Assembly: GCF_013348805.1 (NCBI RefSeq)
Contig: NZ_CP054690.1
Coordinates: 124,001 to 188,000, forward strand
Length of the DNA: 64,000 nucleotides
Origin: Rhodococcus sp. W8901
GTDB taxonomy: Bacteria; Actinomycetota; Actinomycetes; Mycobacteriales; Mycobacteriaceae
Reading direction: 5' to 3'
Position numbers and translations under genes: made by a program. Positions 1-7,837 of this stretch are shown here, in pieces; the stretch's first letter is position 1, and every line of letters starts with the position of its first letter. The notes under the pieces were generated by a model. That model worked only from the letters and a program-made list of their open reading frames with translations. It ran no database searches and was not told the origin of the DNA.

Positions 1-331
1 ACTCGTCGATCCGGTGAATGTGCTTGTCGTCGCAGTAGACCCGTAGCATCGCGGGCATACGCAGACCCTGTGCGACCCCGTTGAGTTCCACCACATGCTG
101 CTGCACGAACCCGTCGTCGAGTAGCAGCCGTCGGATCTGTACGTACTCGAGCGGGCCGGCCTTGCGGGCCAGCCACGAGAGCGTGCGGATGCTCTCGTCA
201 CGTGTCTGCTCGATGTCGTCGTAGTTGTGCCAGACGACTACATCGGGGCTGTACAAGGTCTCGAGCGTGGCGACATCGGCAGCGGTGACTGCGGCGAAGA
301 ACTTGTCCGCGACATCGCCGATCGCGTTCAT
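1..331 (-). CDS. SnoaL/NTF2-like protein (3' end beyond window)
   Basis: The gene starts with ATG at 331-329 and runs off the left edge, leaving about 110 residues. Its start overlaps the stop of the SMP-30-like gene by ATGA, so the two are probably translationally coupled. The visible protein starts MNAIGDVADKFFAAV and contains LETLYSPDVVVWHN, the helix-strand pattern of the NTF2-like/SnoaL fold (usually 120-140 aa). Members act as small isomerases, hydrolases or ligand-binding proteins, so no reaction can be assigned. It is the last visible gene of a minus-strand run of ligase, SMP-30-like and SnoaL-like genes, which suggests it processes the same substrate. Confidence 0.75.
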   Translation of the reverse strand, partial: MNAIGDVADKFFAAVTAADVATLETLYSPDVVVWHNYDDIEQTRDESIRTLSWLARKAGPLEYVQIRRLLLDDGFVQQHVVELNGVAQGLRMPAMLRVYCDDKHIHRIDE

Positions 332-1269
332 CGCGCCATGCTCGCCTGGTTGTTCAGCGCCAGTCCCGGACGGGGCCAGTCGAACCTGAGTAGCTTGCCG
401 GTGCTGGATGCGGTGACGTACGCGGTGCGCATGTCCTCTCCGCCCCAGCAGATGTTGGTGATTCCAGGGTCGCCGTCGGTGTCGATCGCCACGAACTCGA
501 CGAGTTTGCCCTCCGGGCTGATCACACAGATGCCGGGTGTGGACAGGGATGCGACACAGATGTTGCCGTTGGCCTCGACTCCGAGGGAATCGAAGTAGCG
601 GAAGTCCGGGGATCCGTAGAGGAAGTTCCCGTTGCCGGAGCCGCCGACGATCTCGCCGCCGGCGATCTCGCCCGGACCGCTGACGTTCCACCACCACACA
701 CGCGCGGTGAATGTTTCGCTGACGTAGAGCCGGGAACCATCGGGGGAGAGGCCGACCCCATTGGGGCCGTTCATGTCTGATGCCACTTCTCGGATCGACG
801 ACCCGTCGGCGGTCGCGTAGTACAGCCGGCCGCGGTCGCTCGTCAGGTGGTTGGTCTTACCGTGATCGGTGAAGTAGAAGCCACCGTGCGCATCGAACAC
901 GATGTCGTTGGGCCCTCGGATCTGTAGGCCGTCGCATTCGGTGTAGAGCAGTTCGATTTCGCCGGTCTCGAGATCGACGGCTTGGATGCTGCCCCCGGCG
1001 TAGTCCTCGGGTGTGCCGCCGGCGTAGATGTATCCGCCGACGTCGAACGCGTGCATCCCTCCACAGTTGGCGACGTAGGCTCGGCCGTCCGGACCGATCG
1101 CAGCACCGTTCGGGCCGCCGCCGAGGTTTGCGACCACGGTCTTCGTGCCGTCAGCGGCTACCCGGGTGAGCCGGCCGCCGTGCAGTTCCACCACCAGTAC
1201 GTCGCCGTCGGGCAACGCTACGGGGCCTTCCGGGAACTTCAGTCCGGTCGTAAGTGTGCTGAATTGCAT
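328..1269 (-). CDS. SMP-30/gluconolactonase-like protein
   Basis: A 313-aa six-bladed beta-propeller protein of the SMP-30/gluconolactonase/LRE family. The N-terminus reads GLKFPEGPVALPDGDVLVVE, with the conserved FPEGP blade and its Glu metal ligand. Later segments include RGPNDIVFDAHGGFYFTDHG and PNGVGLSPDG, which carry the Asn/Asp metal ligands of the family. Characterised members hydrolyse sugar or organic lactones with a divalent metal. The ATG start has a good Shine-Dalgarno (TGGAGGA). It lies 37 bp after the ligase gene and overlaps the SnoaL-like gene, so all three are probably one transcript. The substrate may be a lactone or ester intermediate of the catabolic island (inference). 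Confidence 0.85.
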   Translation of the reverse strand: MQFSTLTTGLKFPEGPVALPDGDVLVVELHGGRLTRVAADGTKTVVANLGGGPNGAAIGPDGRAYVANCGGMHAFDVGGYIYAGGTPEDYAGGSIQAVDLETGEIELLYTECDGLQIRGPNDIVFDAHGGFYFTDHGKTNHLTSDRGRLYYATADGSSIREVASDMNGPNGVGLSPDGSRLYVSETFTARVWWWNVSGPGEIAGGEIVGGSGNGNFLYGSPDFRYFDSLGVEANGNICVASLSTPGICVISPEGKLVEFVAIDTDGDPGITNICWGGEDMRTAYVTASSTGKLLRFDWPRPGLALNNQASMAR

Positions 1270-1306
1270 GGGATCCTCCAGGATTCATGTGCCGTAGAAG
1301 TAGCGG

Positions 1307-2842
1307 TCAGCTGGTGGTGTACTGGTCGCGCAGGATGTTCTTGCGGATCTTGCCGCTGACGGTCTGTGGCATTGCGTCGGTGAAGATGACCTTGCGGGGC
1401 TGTTTGAACGAGGCGATCTGCGACTTGCAGGTACTGACGATGTCGTCGGCCGTCAACTCGACGCCCGGTTTGGGAACGACTACGGCCGTGACGATCTCGC
1501 CCCACTTGTCGTCAGGGGTCCCGATGACCGCTGCCGTGAGTACATCGGGGTGGCTGTAGATGGCGTTCTCGACCTCGCTCGAGTAGACGTTCTCCCCGCC
1601 GGTGATGATCATGTCCTTCGCACGGTCGACGATGTAGATGAACCCCTCGTCGTCGCGATGTGCGAGGTCGCCGGTGTGGAACCAGCCGTCTTCGAACGCC
1701 TGCGCCGTCGCCTCGGGGTTGCGGAAGTATCCCGTGGTCACCTGATCGCCGCGGACGACGATCTCGCCGATTTCTCCTGGAGCGCATTCGGTTCCGTCGT
1801 GAGCGACAACGCGGACATCGACCAGCGACATCGGCTTGCCGACCGCGTCGAGGAGGTGTTCTTCGCCGTTGGCCGCACGGATGTGGGCGGCCTTGTCGAG
1901 CACGAGCATGTTGCCGCCGAGTTCGGTCATGCCCATGCCCGCGTATACGACGGGACCGAATCGCTCGATGGTCCGCCGGAGAACGTCGGCAGGGATCTTC
2001 GATGCGCCGTAGCCCATCCACTCCAGGCTGCTCAGGTCGTAGTCGTCGATCTTCGGGTGTGCGAGCAGCATCTGCATCATGGTGGGCGCGAACCCGCCGC
2101 TGGTCACGCGGTGGTCCTGGACCAGCTGCATCCACCGCTCGGGATCCCAGTCCGACATCATCAACACCGAACCGCCCCGGAACTGATGGAGCGGCGTCAG
2201 GAAGCCGGCAACGTGACAGAGCGGCATGGCGTTGAGGAAGCACGTGTCCGGTGTCGGCTGGTGCTCGATCGCAGACTGGATCAGCGCGGTGTTCAGATTC
2301 CGATGGCTCAGCCGGGCGCCCTTGGGCTTACCCGTCGTTCCGCTGGTGTAGAGCAGCCACGCGTCGTCGTCGTCGCTGATGTCGATCTGCGGTGCGGTCG
2401 TCGCGGCTCCACTCAGCAGCTGCTCGTAGGACGTGAACGTGGCGGTGTCCTCGCCGATCACGACGATGTGTTCGACGGTCTCGAGCTCGGCACGATGGTC
2501 GGCGATCAGGTCGAGGTACTTCGGCTGCACGAGCAGTACGCGTGCACCCGAGTCGTTGAGAATCCAGACCCACTCCTTCGGGTGAAGGCGGTAGTTGAGC
2601 AGTGCGAGGGTCATGCCGGCGGCGGGGACGCCGTAGTAGGCCTCCACGTACTCGAGGCTGTTCTCGGACAGCAGGGCCACTCGGTCGCCGGGGTCAGCGA
2701 GGCCGCTGAGGCCGTTGGCCAAGCGCATCGCGCGCTGGTGAAGCTCGAGGTAGGTGCGGGAGTCGGAACCGTCGGCCATCGACAGGGCGGTTCGGTCGGG
2801 GAAGCGAGCGGCGTTTCGCCGCAGGAGGTCGCTGAAGAGCAT
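1307..2842 (-). CDS. AMP-forming acyl-CoA synthetase (fatty-acid/organic-acid CoA ligase)
   Basis: A 511-aa ANL-superfamily ligase that activates a carboxylic acid to its CoA thioester via an acyl-adenylate. Motif A3 (YTSGTTGKPKG) lies at about residues 165-175. The adenylate-binding segment YAGMGMTELGGN, the hinge region DGWFHTGDLAHRDDEGF and the C-terminal catalytic-Lys region QTVSGKIRKNILRDQ are intact. I place the start at the ATG at 2842 because GGAG lies just upstream. A longer frame to 2941 would add an atypical N-terminus and run through a GntR-like operator (2880-2891). In this island it probably commits the substrate acid to CoA chemistry; substrate unknown. Confidence 0.9.
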   Translation of the reverse strand: MLFSDLLRRNAARFPDRTALSMADGSDSRTYLELHQRAMRLANGLSGLADPGDRVALLSENSLEYVEAYYGVPAAGMTLALLNYRLHPKEWVWILNDSGARVLLVQPKYLDLIADHRAELETVEHIVVIGEDTATFTSYEQLLSGAATTAPQIDISDDDDAWLLYTSGTTGKPKGARLSHRNLNTALIQSAIEHQPTPDTCFLNAMPLCHVAGFLTPLHQFRGGSVLMMSDWDPERWMQLVQDHRVTSGGFAPTMMQMLLAHPKIDDYDLSSLEWMGYGASKIPADVLRRTIERFGPVVYAGMGMTELGGNMLVLDKAAHIRAANGEEHLLDAVGKPMSLVDVRVVAHDGTECAPGEIGEIVVRGDQVTTGYFRNPEATAQAFEDGWFHTGDLAHRDDEGFIYIVDRAKDMIITGGENVYSSEVENAIYSHPDVLTAAVIGTPDDKWGEIVTAVVVPKPGVELTADDIVSTCKSQIASFKQPRKVIFTDAMPQTVSGKIRKNILRDQYTTS

Positions 2843-2879
2843 GTGGGACTCCAGTCGGAACGTGGCCTGGATAACAGAT

Positions 2880-2891
2880 ATTGCACACAAT
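2880..2891. promoter_or_regulatory. Putative GntR-type operator upstream of acyl-CoA ligase
   Basis: ATTGCACACAAT lies 38 bp upstream of the ligase start. It keeps the outer ATTG...CAAT arms of the better sites at 7781, 9555 and 11675. The centre is asymmetric, so this is the weakest of the four main sites. A further partial match, ATTGTATGGAAT, lies at 2964-2975. The FCD-domain regulator at 8696-9427 is the natural candidate to bind here (inference). Confidence 0.45.
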
Positions 2892-3021
2892 CTAGACCCC
2901 GACCCATGCCTGCGATCAAGCTTTTCGGAGAAGATTCCCATATGTCGGGCAGATTCCGGGTTGATTGTATGGAATCTGGCGAATCGCTCGTCGCCCGTGG
3001 AGGTGGGGGTAGGCGCGCGTC

Positions 3022-3630
3022 TCAGTCGCGGTCGAGGCCGAGTGCTCTGATCGTCAGCAGATTGACGGTGTCGAGCGCAGTGTCGGCATGGTCCGTCTCG
3101 CCGAGTACGAAGCGGAGGTAGAGCGTGCGATCGACCATGGCGCCCAACGCTTGAGCCGCGACCTGTGCATCGAGGTCGTGGGGGACCAGTCCTTGTTCCT
3201 GCCAGTGCTGGATCGAACGCGCGGTGCGATCGGTCGTCTGTTTGCGATGCTGCTGACGCAGGTCACGGAAGTCGGGGTCGATCGTCGCGACCTGTTCGAC
3301 GATCGCCATCATGCGCGCTCGCTGCTGGTATCGCTCCCAGTAGACCCGGTTGGCATGGTCGAGTCGAGACCGCGGCGTGTCGCCCTCGAACGTGGTGTCG
3401 TCGGGCGCGAACATCTCCTCGAACAGCCGGGATGCGACCTCGTAGAAGATCTCCTCCTTCGAGGAGAAGTGCGTGTAGAAACTCCCGTAGGCAACCTTGG
3501 CCGTCTTGGTGATGTGAGTGATTCGTGCGTCGACGAATCCGACTTCCTCGAACACCTCGCGGGCGGCGCGAACAAGGCGCTCGCGGGTGGCGCGACCGCG
3601 ACTGCTGACCGGGAGGGCGGAGTCCTGCAC
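3022..3630 (-). CDS. TetR-family transcriptional regulator
   Basis: A 202-aa regulator. The N-terminal helix-turn-helix (about residues 12-58) reads TRERLVRAAREVFEEVGFVD, then KVAYGSFYTHFSSKEEIFYE, the typical TetR recognition helix and first core helix. The C-terminal ligand-binding part is divergent, as is usual. Start codon is GTG. It is divergent from the VOC gene, and a perfect 7-bp inverted repeat with 6-nt spacer lies between them (3671-3690). This suggests autoregulation and control of the VOC/CMD/DUF6285/acyl-CoA dehydrogenase operon. It may also read through into the ligase unit 180 bp downstream. Confidence 0.9.
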   Translation of the reverse strand: MQDSALPVSSRGRATRERLVRAAREVFEEVGFVDARITHITKTAKVAYGSFYTHFSSKEEIFYEVASRLFEEMFAPDDTTFEGDTPRSRLDHANRVYWERYQQRARMMAIVEQVATIDPDFRDLRQQHRKQTTDRTARSIQHWQEQGLVPHDLDAQVAAQALGAMVDRTLYLRFVLGETDHADTALDTVNLLTIRALGLDRD

Positions 3631-3670
3631 GAGCGGAATCGTAGCAGCGAGCGTTGACCCGACCGACTTG

Positions 3671-3690
3671 ACTTGACTATCATGTCAAGT
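3671..3690. promoter_or_regulatory. Probable TetR operator
   Basis: ACTTGAC-TATCAT-GTCAAGT is a perfect 7-bp inverted repeat with a 6-nt spacer. It lies between the divergent TetR and VOC genes, 41 bp upstream of the TetR start and 54 bp upstream of the chosen VOC start. Its size and position are typical of a TetR dimer site. Confidence 0.7.
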
Positions 3691-3743
3691 TGAGTGGGCC
3701 GGCTGTCGCAGCGAGGCCTAACGCCGTGAAAGGGGACTGGACC

Positions 3744-4295
3744 TTGACGAATTCCGAGTTCGACATCACCGGAATCAATCATCTGGCGCTCGTGTGTTCT
3801 GACATGGAGCGCACCGTGGACTTCTACAGCAACGTGCTGGGGATGCCTCTGGTCAAGACGCTCGAGCTCCCGGACGGTGGGGGGCAGCACTTCTTCTTCG
3901 ACCTCGGTGGCGGGAACCACCTGGCGTTCTTCTGGTTCCCCGATGCTCCGCCGGCCGCGCCGGGAATCGCCGCGGCCGTGACCATTCCCGGCAAGGGCGA
4001 AATCACCAGTGCCATCGGCTCGATGAACCACGTGGCGTTCACGATCCCGGCGGACAAGTTCGACGAGTATCGGGCCAAGCTCAAGAGCAAGGGTGTCCGG
4101 GTCGGCTACATCCTCAATCACGATGACAGCGAGTCCGGTGTCGCGTCCGAGATGCACGACGGAGTCTTCGTGCGCTCGCTGTACTTCCAGGATCCCGACG
4201 GGATCCTGCTCGAGTTCGCCGCGTACACCCGCGAGCTGACCTCCGCCGATGTCCGACACCGTCCGGCCAAGGCCGCCAACGCGGCCGCGATCTGA
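3744..4295 (+). CDS. VOC-family protein (glyoxalase/extradiol dioxygenase fold)
   Basis: A 184-aa vicinal-oxygen-chelate protein with paired beta-alpha-beta-beta-beta modules. Visible features are ITGINHLALVCSDMERTVDF (first metal-ligand His), a central MNHVAFTIPADKFDEY, and YFQDPDGILLEFAAYT carrying the C-terminal Glu ligand. I choose the TTG at 3744, preceded by AAGGGGAC at a good distance. A longer frame starting at 3690 would overlap the TetR operator. It is first in a plus-strand operon leading to acyl-CoA dehydrogenase. VOC enzymes include dioxygenases, isomerases and lyases, so the activity is open. Confidence 0.85.
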   Translation: MTNSEFDITGINHLALVCSDMERTVDFYSNVLGMPLVKTLELPDGGGQHFFFDLGGGNHLAFFWFPDAPPAAPGIAAAVTIPGKGEITSAIGSMNHVAFTIPADKFDEYRAKLKSKGVRVGYILNHDDSESGVASEMHDGVFVRSLYFQDPDGILLEFAAYTRELTSADVRHRPAKAANAAAI

Positions 4296-4329
4296 CCGAC
4301 ACCACCTACCACCAGGGAAGGACCCTTCG

Positions 4330-4986
4330 ATGCCCCGTTTGAGGCAGGTTTCACGGACTGAGGCTCAGGCCGACATCGTGCTCACCATGTACGACAAGTT
4401 GTTCGGGCCGGACCGGGACCCGGTGGCCGAGCCCGGCACCGAGGCCGGAACCCCGGGCGACTGGTGGACCGTCTTCGCGTTGGTGCCGGACGTGCTCAAG
4501 CACGCAGTTCGAGGCTTCTCGCTCTACCGGAGCCCCAATCGGCTTCTCGACCCGGTACTGCGCGAACTCGGTCAGACTCGTGCGGGATGGCTGCGCGGCA
4601 GCCAGTTCGTCTTCTCCCAGCACTGCAAGTCGCTCCGCTCGCTCGGAGTCAGCGAGGAGCGGATCGAGGCCATCCCGTCCTGGGGTGTCTCGGATCTGTT
4701 CACCCCTCTCGAACGAGCGGTGTTGTCCTACACCGACAGTCTGGTGACGGGCGGCGGCCGTGTCGACGACGGTACCTTCCAGGTGCTGAAGGACGGGCTG
4801 ACCGACGAACAGATTCTCGAGCTGACCTACATCACCTGCCTGTACGACATGCATGCGGTGATGAGCCGGGCGTTGCGGTTGGAGTTCGACGACCGGGACG
4901 AGTCCATCGTCGAGGTCGCCGCACCCGAAGGATACGCCGCCGTCGATGTCGGCGCGGCAATCAGTCTGTCCGAGGATCGCCGATGA
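4330..4986 (+). CDS. Carboxymuconolactone decarboxylase (CMD/AhpD-like) family protein
   Basis: A 218-aa all-helical CMD-domain protein. The core reads GSQFVFSQHCKSLRSLGVSE and ends with ELTYITCLYDMHAVMSRALR, the usual CMD C-terminal helix pair. The active AhpD-type CxxC is not present (only one Cys, in SQHCKS), so it is unlikely to be a classical thiol peroxidase. Similar proteins are common in acyl-CoA and aromatic catabolic clusters without known chemistry. The ATG at 4330 follows AGGGAAGGA; the longer frame would overlap the VOC gene. The stop overlaps the next start by ATGA. Confidence 0.8.
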   Translation: MPRLRQVSRTEAQADIVLTMYDKLFGPDRDPVAEPGTEAGTPGDWWTVFALVPDVLKHAVRGFSLYRSPNRLLDPVLRELGQTRAGWLRGSQFVFSQHCKSLRSLGVSEERIEAIPSWGVSDLFTPLERAVLSYTDSLVTGGGRVDDGTFQVLKDGLTDEQILELTYITCLYDMHAVMSRALRLEFDDRDESIVEVAAPEGYAAVDVGAAISLSEDRR

Positions 4987-5342
4987 CGGCACCGGAGACG
5001 TTGTACGACGTTCCGACCGCCGCCGAACTCGTTACGGCCGTCCGAGAGTTCCTCGCCGACAAGGTTATCGACGAGTTGGACGGAGCGGTCCGATTCCACG
5101 CCCGGGTGGCGATCAACGCGTTGGCGATCGTCGAGCGAGAACTCGAACACGGGGCAGCCGATACCTCCGAGCACCGAGACAGACTGGCCCAGCTCGGATA
5201 CGCCGACGATGCCGGACTCGCCGAGGCCATCCGCACAGGTCGCGAAGACTCACGATTGGCTGAGGTCAAACGCCTCGTCACCGCGAGCGTGGAGGCCAAG
5301 CTCCGCGTGGACAATCCCGGCTACCTCGGAGGGCCTGCATGA
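4983..5342 (+). CDS. DUF6285 (LvaB-like) small protein
   Basis: A 119-aa helical protein starting MTAPETLYDVPTAAELVTA, with FHARVAINALAIVERELEH, a typical DUF6285 core. Families of this size occur next to APH-type kinases and acyl-CoA dehydrogenases. From memory, LvaB of the Pseudomonas putida levulinate pathway, which assists the kinase LvaA, is this kind of protein; this needs a profile check. Both ends overlap neighbours by ATGA (4983-4986, 5339-5342), so it is tightly coupled to the acyl-CoA dehydrogenase. The APH-type kinase lies just beyond on the opposite strand. Confidence 0.75.
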   Translation: MTAPETLYDVPTAAELVTAVREFLADKVIDELDGAVRFHARVAINALAIVERELEHGAADTSEHRDRLAQLGYADDAGLAEAIRTGREDSRLAEVKRLVTASVEAKLRVDNPGYLGGPA

Positions 5343-6529
5343 CATTCGATGTCCCCGATCACATTCGCCCCATGCGCGACAAGGTCTACCAGTTCATGGT
5401 GGAGAGGGTCGAGCCGAGCGAGCCGATTCTGGATGCGGGCGGGTCGGAGGCCCGCAGCCTCATCGCGAACCTGCAGAAGGAAGCCAAATCCGAGGGCCTG
5501 TGGGCGCTGGGGCATCCGGCCGAGCTCGGTGGCGGAGGGCTTCCGTTCCTCGACTACGTCTACATCAACGAGGTCCAGGGGCGCAGTGAGTACGGCCAGC
5601 TGGCGCTGGGCACCTGGACGCTCCAGGACTCGATCATGCTGAACCGGCACGCCAGTCCGAGGTGGCGAGAGGCCTACCTCGAGCCGCTGGTGCAGGGAGA
5701 GATCTCGCCGAGCTTCGGCATGACGGAGCCGGATGTCGCGGGGTCGGATCCGACGCAGTTGCAGACCACCGCCACGCTCGACGGTGACGAGTGGGTGATC
5801 AACGGCCGCAAGTGGTTCACCACGGGGGCCGCAGACGCCGCGTACACGACGGTCATGTGCCGCACCGAGACCGACGCTGCACCGCATGCTTCGTTCAGCA
5901 TGATCATCGTTCCGACGGATCATCCCGGCTACCGGATCGTCAGGGACACACCCGTACTCGGTCTGTCCAGCGGACACTACGAGGTCGAGTACGACAACGT
6001 ACGGGTGCCGGCCGAGAACCTGCTCGGCGAGCGGGGCAACGGGTTCGTGATCGCGCAGGAACGGTTGGGCCCCGGCCGGATCTTCCACTCGATGCGATGG
6101 CTCGGCCAGGCGCAGAGGGCCTTCGATCTCATGTGCCACCGCCTCAACGAGCGAGTCGCGTTCGGCGAACCGCTCGCGAACAAGCAGCTGATGCAGCAGC
6201 ACGTGTTCGACTCCTACACCGAGATCCAGGCCAGCCGGTTGCTCACCCTCAAGGCGGCCGAACAGGTCGACAGAGGTGACCAGGCGCGGGTGGAGATCGG
6301 CGCGGTCAAGGTCTTCGGCGCGCGAATGCTGCACAACGTCGTCGATCGCGCTGTCCAGGTCTTCGGTGCGGCCGGCGTCACCGAGGACACGCCGCTGAGC
6401 CACATGTACCGTGCCGCACGGTTCGCGCGGATCTACGACGGCGCCGACGAGGTGCACATCCAGAGCGTCGGCCGCAGGATTCTCAGTGAGTACCGCCGCG
6501 GCGGAAACTGGGAGTTCGGGCTGCGCTGA
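5339..6529 (+). CDS. Acyl-CoA dehydrogenase family protein (LvaC-like candidate)
   Basis: A 396-aa flavin acyl-CoA dehydrogenase. Visible are FGMTEPDVAGSDPTQLQTTA (FAD/substrate loop), WVINGRKWFTTGA, the FAD-contacting GRIFHSMRWLGQAQRAF and the C-terminal YDGADEVHIQSVGRRIL, with an Asp-rich loop instead of the usual Glu base segment (YEG). This variant is common in the ACAD10/11-like and FadE36-type subfamily that partners APH-type kinases. Family members dehydrogenate or rearrange acyl-CoA. With the neighbouring kinase and DUF6285 protein it may process phosphorylated 4-hydroxyacyl-CoA (inference). Last gene of the operon, followed by a long terminator hairpin. Confidence 0.9.
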   Translation: MTFDVPDHIRPMRDKVYQFMVERVEPSEPILDAGGSEARSLIANLQKEAKSEGLWALGHPAELGGGGLPFLDYVYINEVQGRSEYGQLALGTWTLQDSIMLNRHASPRWREAYLEPLVQGEISPSFGMTEPDVAGSDPTQLQTTATLDGDEWVINGRKWFTTGAADAAYTTVMCRTETDAAPHASFSMIIVPTDHPGYRIVRDTPVLGLSSGHYEVEYDNVRVPAENLLGERGNGFVIAQERLGPGRIFHSMRWLGQAQRAFDLMCHRLNERVAFGEPLANKQLMQQHVFDSYTEIQASRLLTLKAAEQVDRGDQARVEIGAVKVFGARMLHNVVDRAVQVFGAAGVTEDTPLSHMYRAARFARIYDGADEVHIQSVGRRILSEYRRGGNWEFGLR

Positions 6530-6548
6530 CCGCGGCACCGTTCCCAGT

Positions 6549-6610
6549 AAGGGCCCCGAGGGCCGGAGTGTCGACGTTCGAAGTCGCACTCGAATTCCCT
6601 CGGGGCCCTT
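6549..6610. terminator. Long inverted-repeat terminator between convergent genes
   Basis: AAGGGCCCCGAGGG (6549-6562) pairs perfectly with CCCTCGGGGCCCTT (6597-6610). Inside, GAGTG/CACTC and CGAC/GTCG can extend the stem. It sits between the convergent acyl-CoA dehydrogenase and kinase genes, so it can act for both strands. Confidence 0.75.
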
Positions 6611-6731
6611 TCGTATCCGACGGGGTCGTCGGATACCGGCCACCGTCGGTCGTCACCGGCCTCGACCGACGGACGAGCCCATCAGCCGGAGCCGGAGCCG
6701 GTGACGACGCTGGCGCAGACGCCCGGTGTGG

Positions 6732-7733
6732 TCAGGGAAGAAGCTCGAGGAGGTCCCATTCGGTCTCACTGACGCGGCGCCCGATCGCTGCGAGTTCCAC
6801 CGAGCGGGTGGCCCCGGAAAGGTGCCGTTCCGCCTGATGGAGGCACAGGATTCCCCACTTGAGTGTGCCGAGAACCAACCACCAGTGGAGGGCGTCGCGA
6901 TCGACGGTCGATCCGCCCTCTGCTTCGTAAGCTGCGACCAGATCGTCGACGGTTCCGAATCCACCCACCGGAGGCTGCTGGCCGAAGCGCCACGTCTTCA
7001 CGCACAGCCAGCCGAGGTCTTCGAGTGGATCTCCGAGGTGGGCCAACTCCCAATCGAGCACGGCACGAATGCCTTCGGGGCCGACGATGAAGTTCCCCAG
7101 ACGGAAGTCGCCATGGACGACTCGGCGTGCCGCGGCAGGCGGACGGTTCTGGTCCAGCCATCGAATCGCGAGCTCGAAAGCGGGGTGCGCTCGACCGGTG
7201 TCCGACAGGGTCTTGCGCCACGTGTCGAGCTCGTCGCGCTCCTCGAGGCCGGCGACCGATGCGGGATCGATGCTGTGGATGCGTGCCAGGATCTGGCCAC
7301 ACTGTCCCGCCATTCGCGGACGGGCCGACGAGTATTCGCTGTCGCGCAGGATTTTTCGTGGGATGGACTCACCCTCGACTCGGCTCATCACGATGTACGC
7401 GGCACCGAGTTCATCGTCACCGCTGCCGGAGGTCACAACCCTCGGGGACGGCACCCGGGCGCGACCCGCGGCCGTCATCAGGGCGGACTCGCGGTTCATC
7501 GACTCTGCCTCGAACGCGCCGGGCGCGTCGATTCGCAGAATCAGTTCCTGGCGCTCGGTCGTCTCCCCGTATGCATCGAACGACCATGTGTGTCGTGATG
7601 CCCCTGCGGGGACGCGGCGCAGGTTCTCCACGCGCAGTGATGGGTCCTGGGTGGCGCGGCTCATGATGAGCGTGAGCCGGCTTTCTATCACGCCGGCCTC
7701 GTTTGCAACCGGGGTCGATTCTGCGGTGGACAC
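6732..7733 (-). CDS. APH-like phosphotransferase (LvaA/ACAD10-11 kinase-type)
   Basis: A 333-aa aminoglycoside-phosphotransferase-fold kinase. The catalytic loop is VVHGDFRLGNFIVGPEG (HGDxxxxN), followed by AVLDWELAHLGDPLEDLGWL, holding the Mg-binding Asp of the DFG-equivalent. The N-terminal lobe shows VPAGASRHTWSFDA. This subgroup corresponds to the kinase domain of mammalian ACAD10/11 and to bacterial LvaA, which phosphorylates the 4-hydroxyl of acyl-CoA. An antibiotic kinase is less likely given the neighbours. Start is GTG 7733 with AAAGGGA upstream. It is divergent from the HMG-CoA lyase gene, with a perfect GntR-type operator in the shared promoter. Confidence 0.85.
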   Translation of the reverse strand: MSTAESTPVANEAGVIESRLTLIMSRATQDPSLRVENLRRVPAGASRHTWSFDAYGETTERQELILRIDAPGAFEAESMNRESALMTAAGRARVPSPRVVTSGSGDDELGAAYIVMSRVEGESIPRKILRDSEYSSARPRMAGQCGQILARIHSIDPASVAGLEERDELDTWRKTLSDTGRAHPAFELAIRWLDQNRPPAAARRVVHGDFRLGNFIVGPEGIRAVLDWELAHLGDPLEDLGWLCVKTWRFGQQPPVGGFGTVDDLVAAYEAEGGSTVDRDALHWWLVLGTLKWGILCLHQAERHLSGATRSVELAAIGRRVSETEWDLLELLP

Positions 7734-7780
7734 GGCAATCCCTTTCGAACGACGGCGCGGCGCATCGGCCGGATTCGCTC

Positions 7781-7792
7781 ATTGTATACAAT
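7781..7792. promoter_or_regulatory. Perfect palindromic GntR-type operator
   Basis: ATTGTATACAAT is a perfect 12-bp palindrome between the divergent kinase (start 7733) and HMG-CoA lyase-like gene (start 7838). It is the best copy of a motif that recurs at 9555 and 11675, with a weaker copy at 2880, all in promoter positions. FadR/FCD-type GntR proteins bind sites of this general TTGTATACAA form, and such a regulator is encoded at 8696-9427. Confidence 0.7.
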
Positions 7793-7837
7793 ATGCTCGG
7801 GACTCGGGCGTTGAGTCACGGATCGGGAAGGGCTGGA

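Noticed and set aside
1550-3121. 523-aa plus-strand frame over the ligase gene
   Set aside because: It is antisense to a ligase with intact motifs and has no recognisable domain; a high-GC shadow frame.
3309-4259. 316-aa minus-strand frame across the TetR and VOC genes
   Set aside because: It crosses a divergent promoter and encodes low-complexity Arg/Pro-rich sequence.
5321-6643. 440-aa minus-strand frame opposite the acyl-CoA dehydrogenase
   Set aside because: Antisense shadow; it would also run through the terminator hairpin.
6732-7733. Aminoglycoside resistance kinase
   Set aside because: It has the APH fold, but the DUF6285/acyl-CoA dehydrogenase context points to the LvaA/ACAD-linked subgroup.
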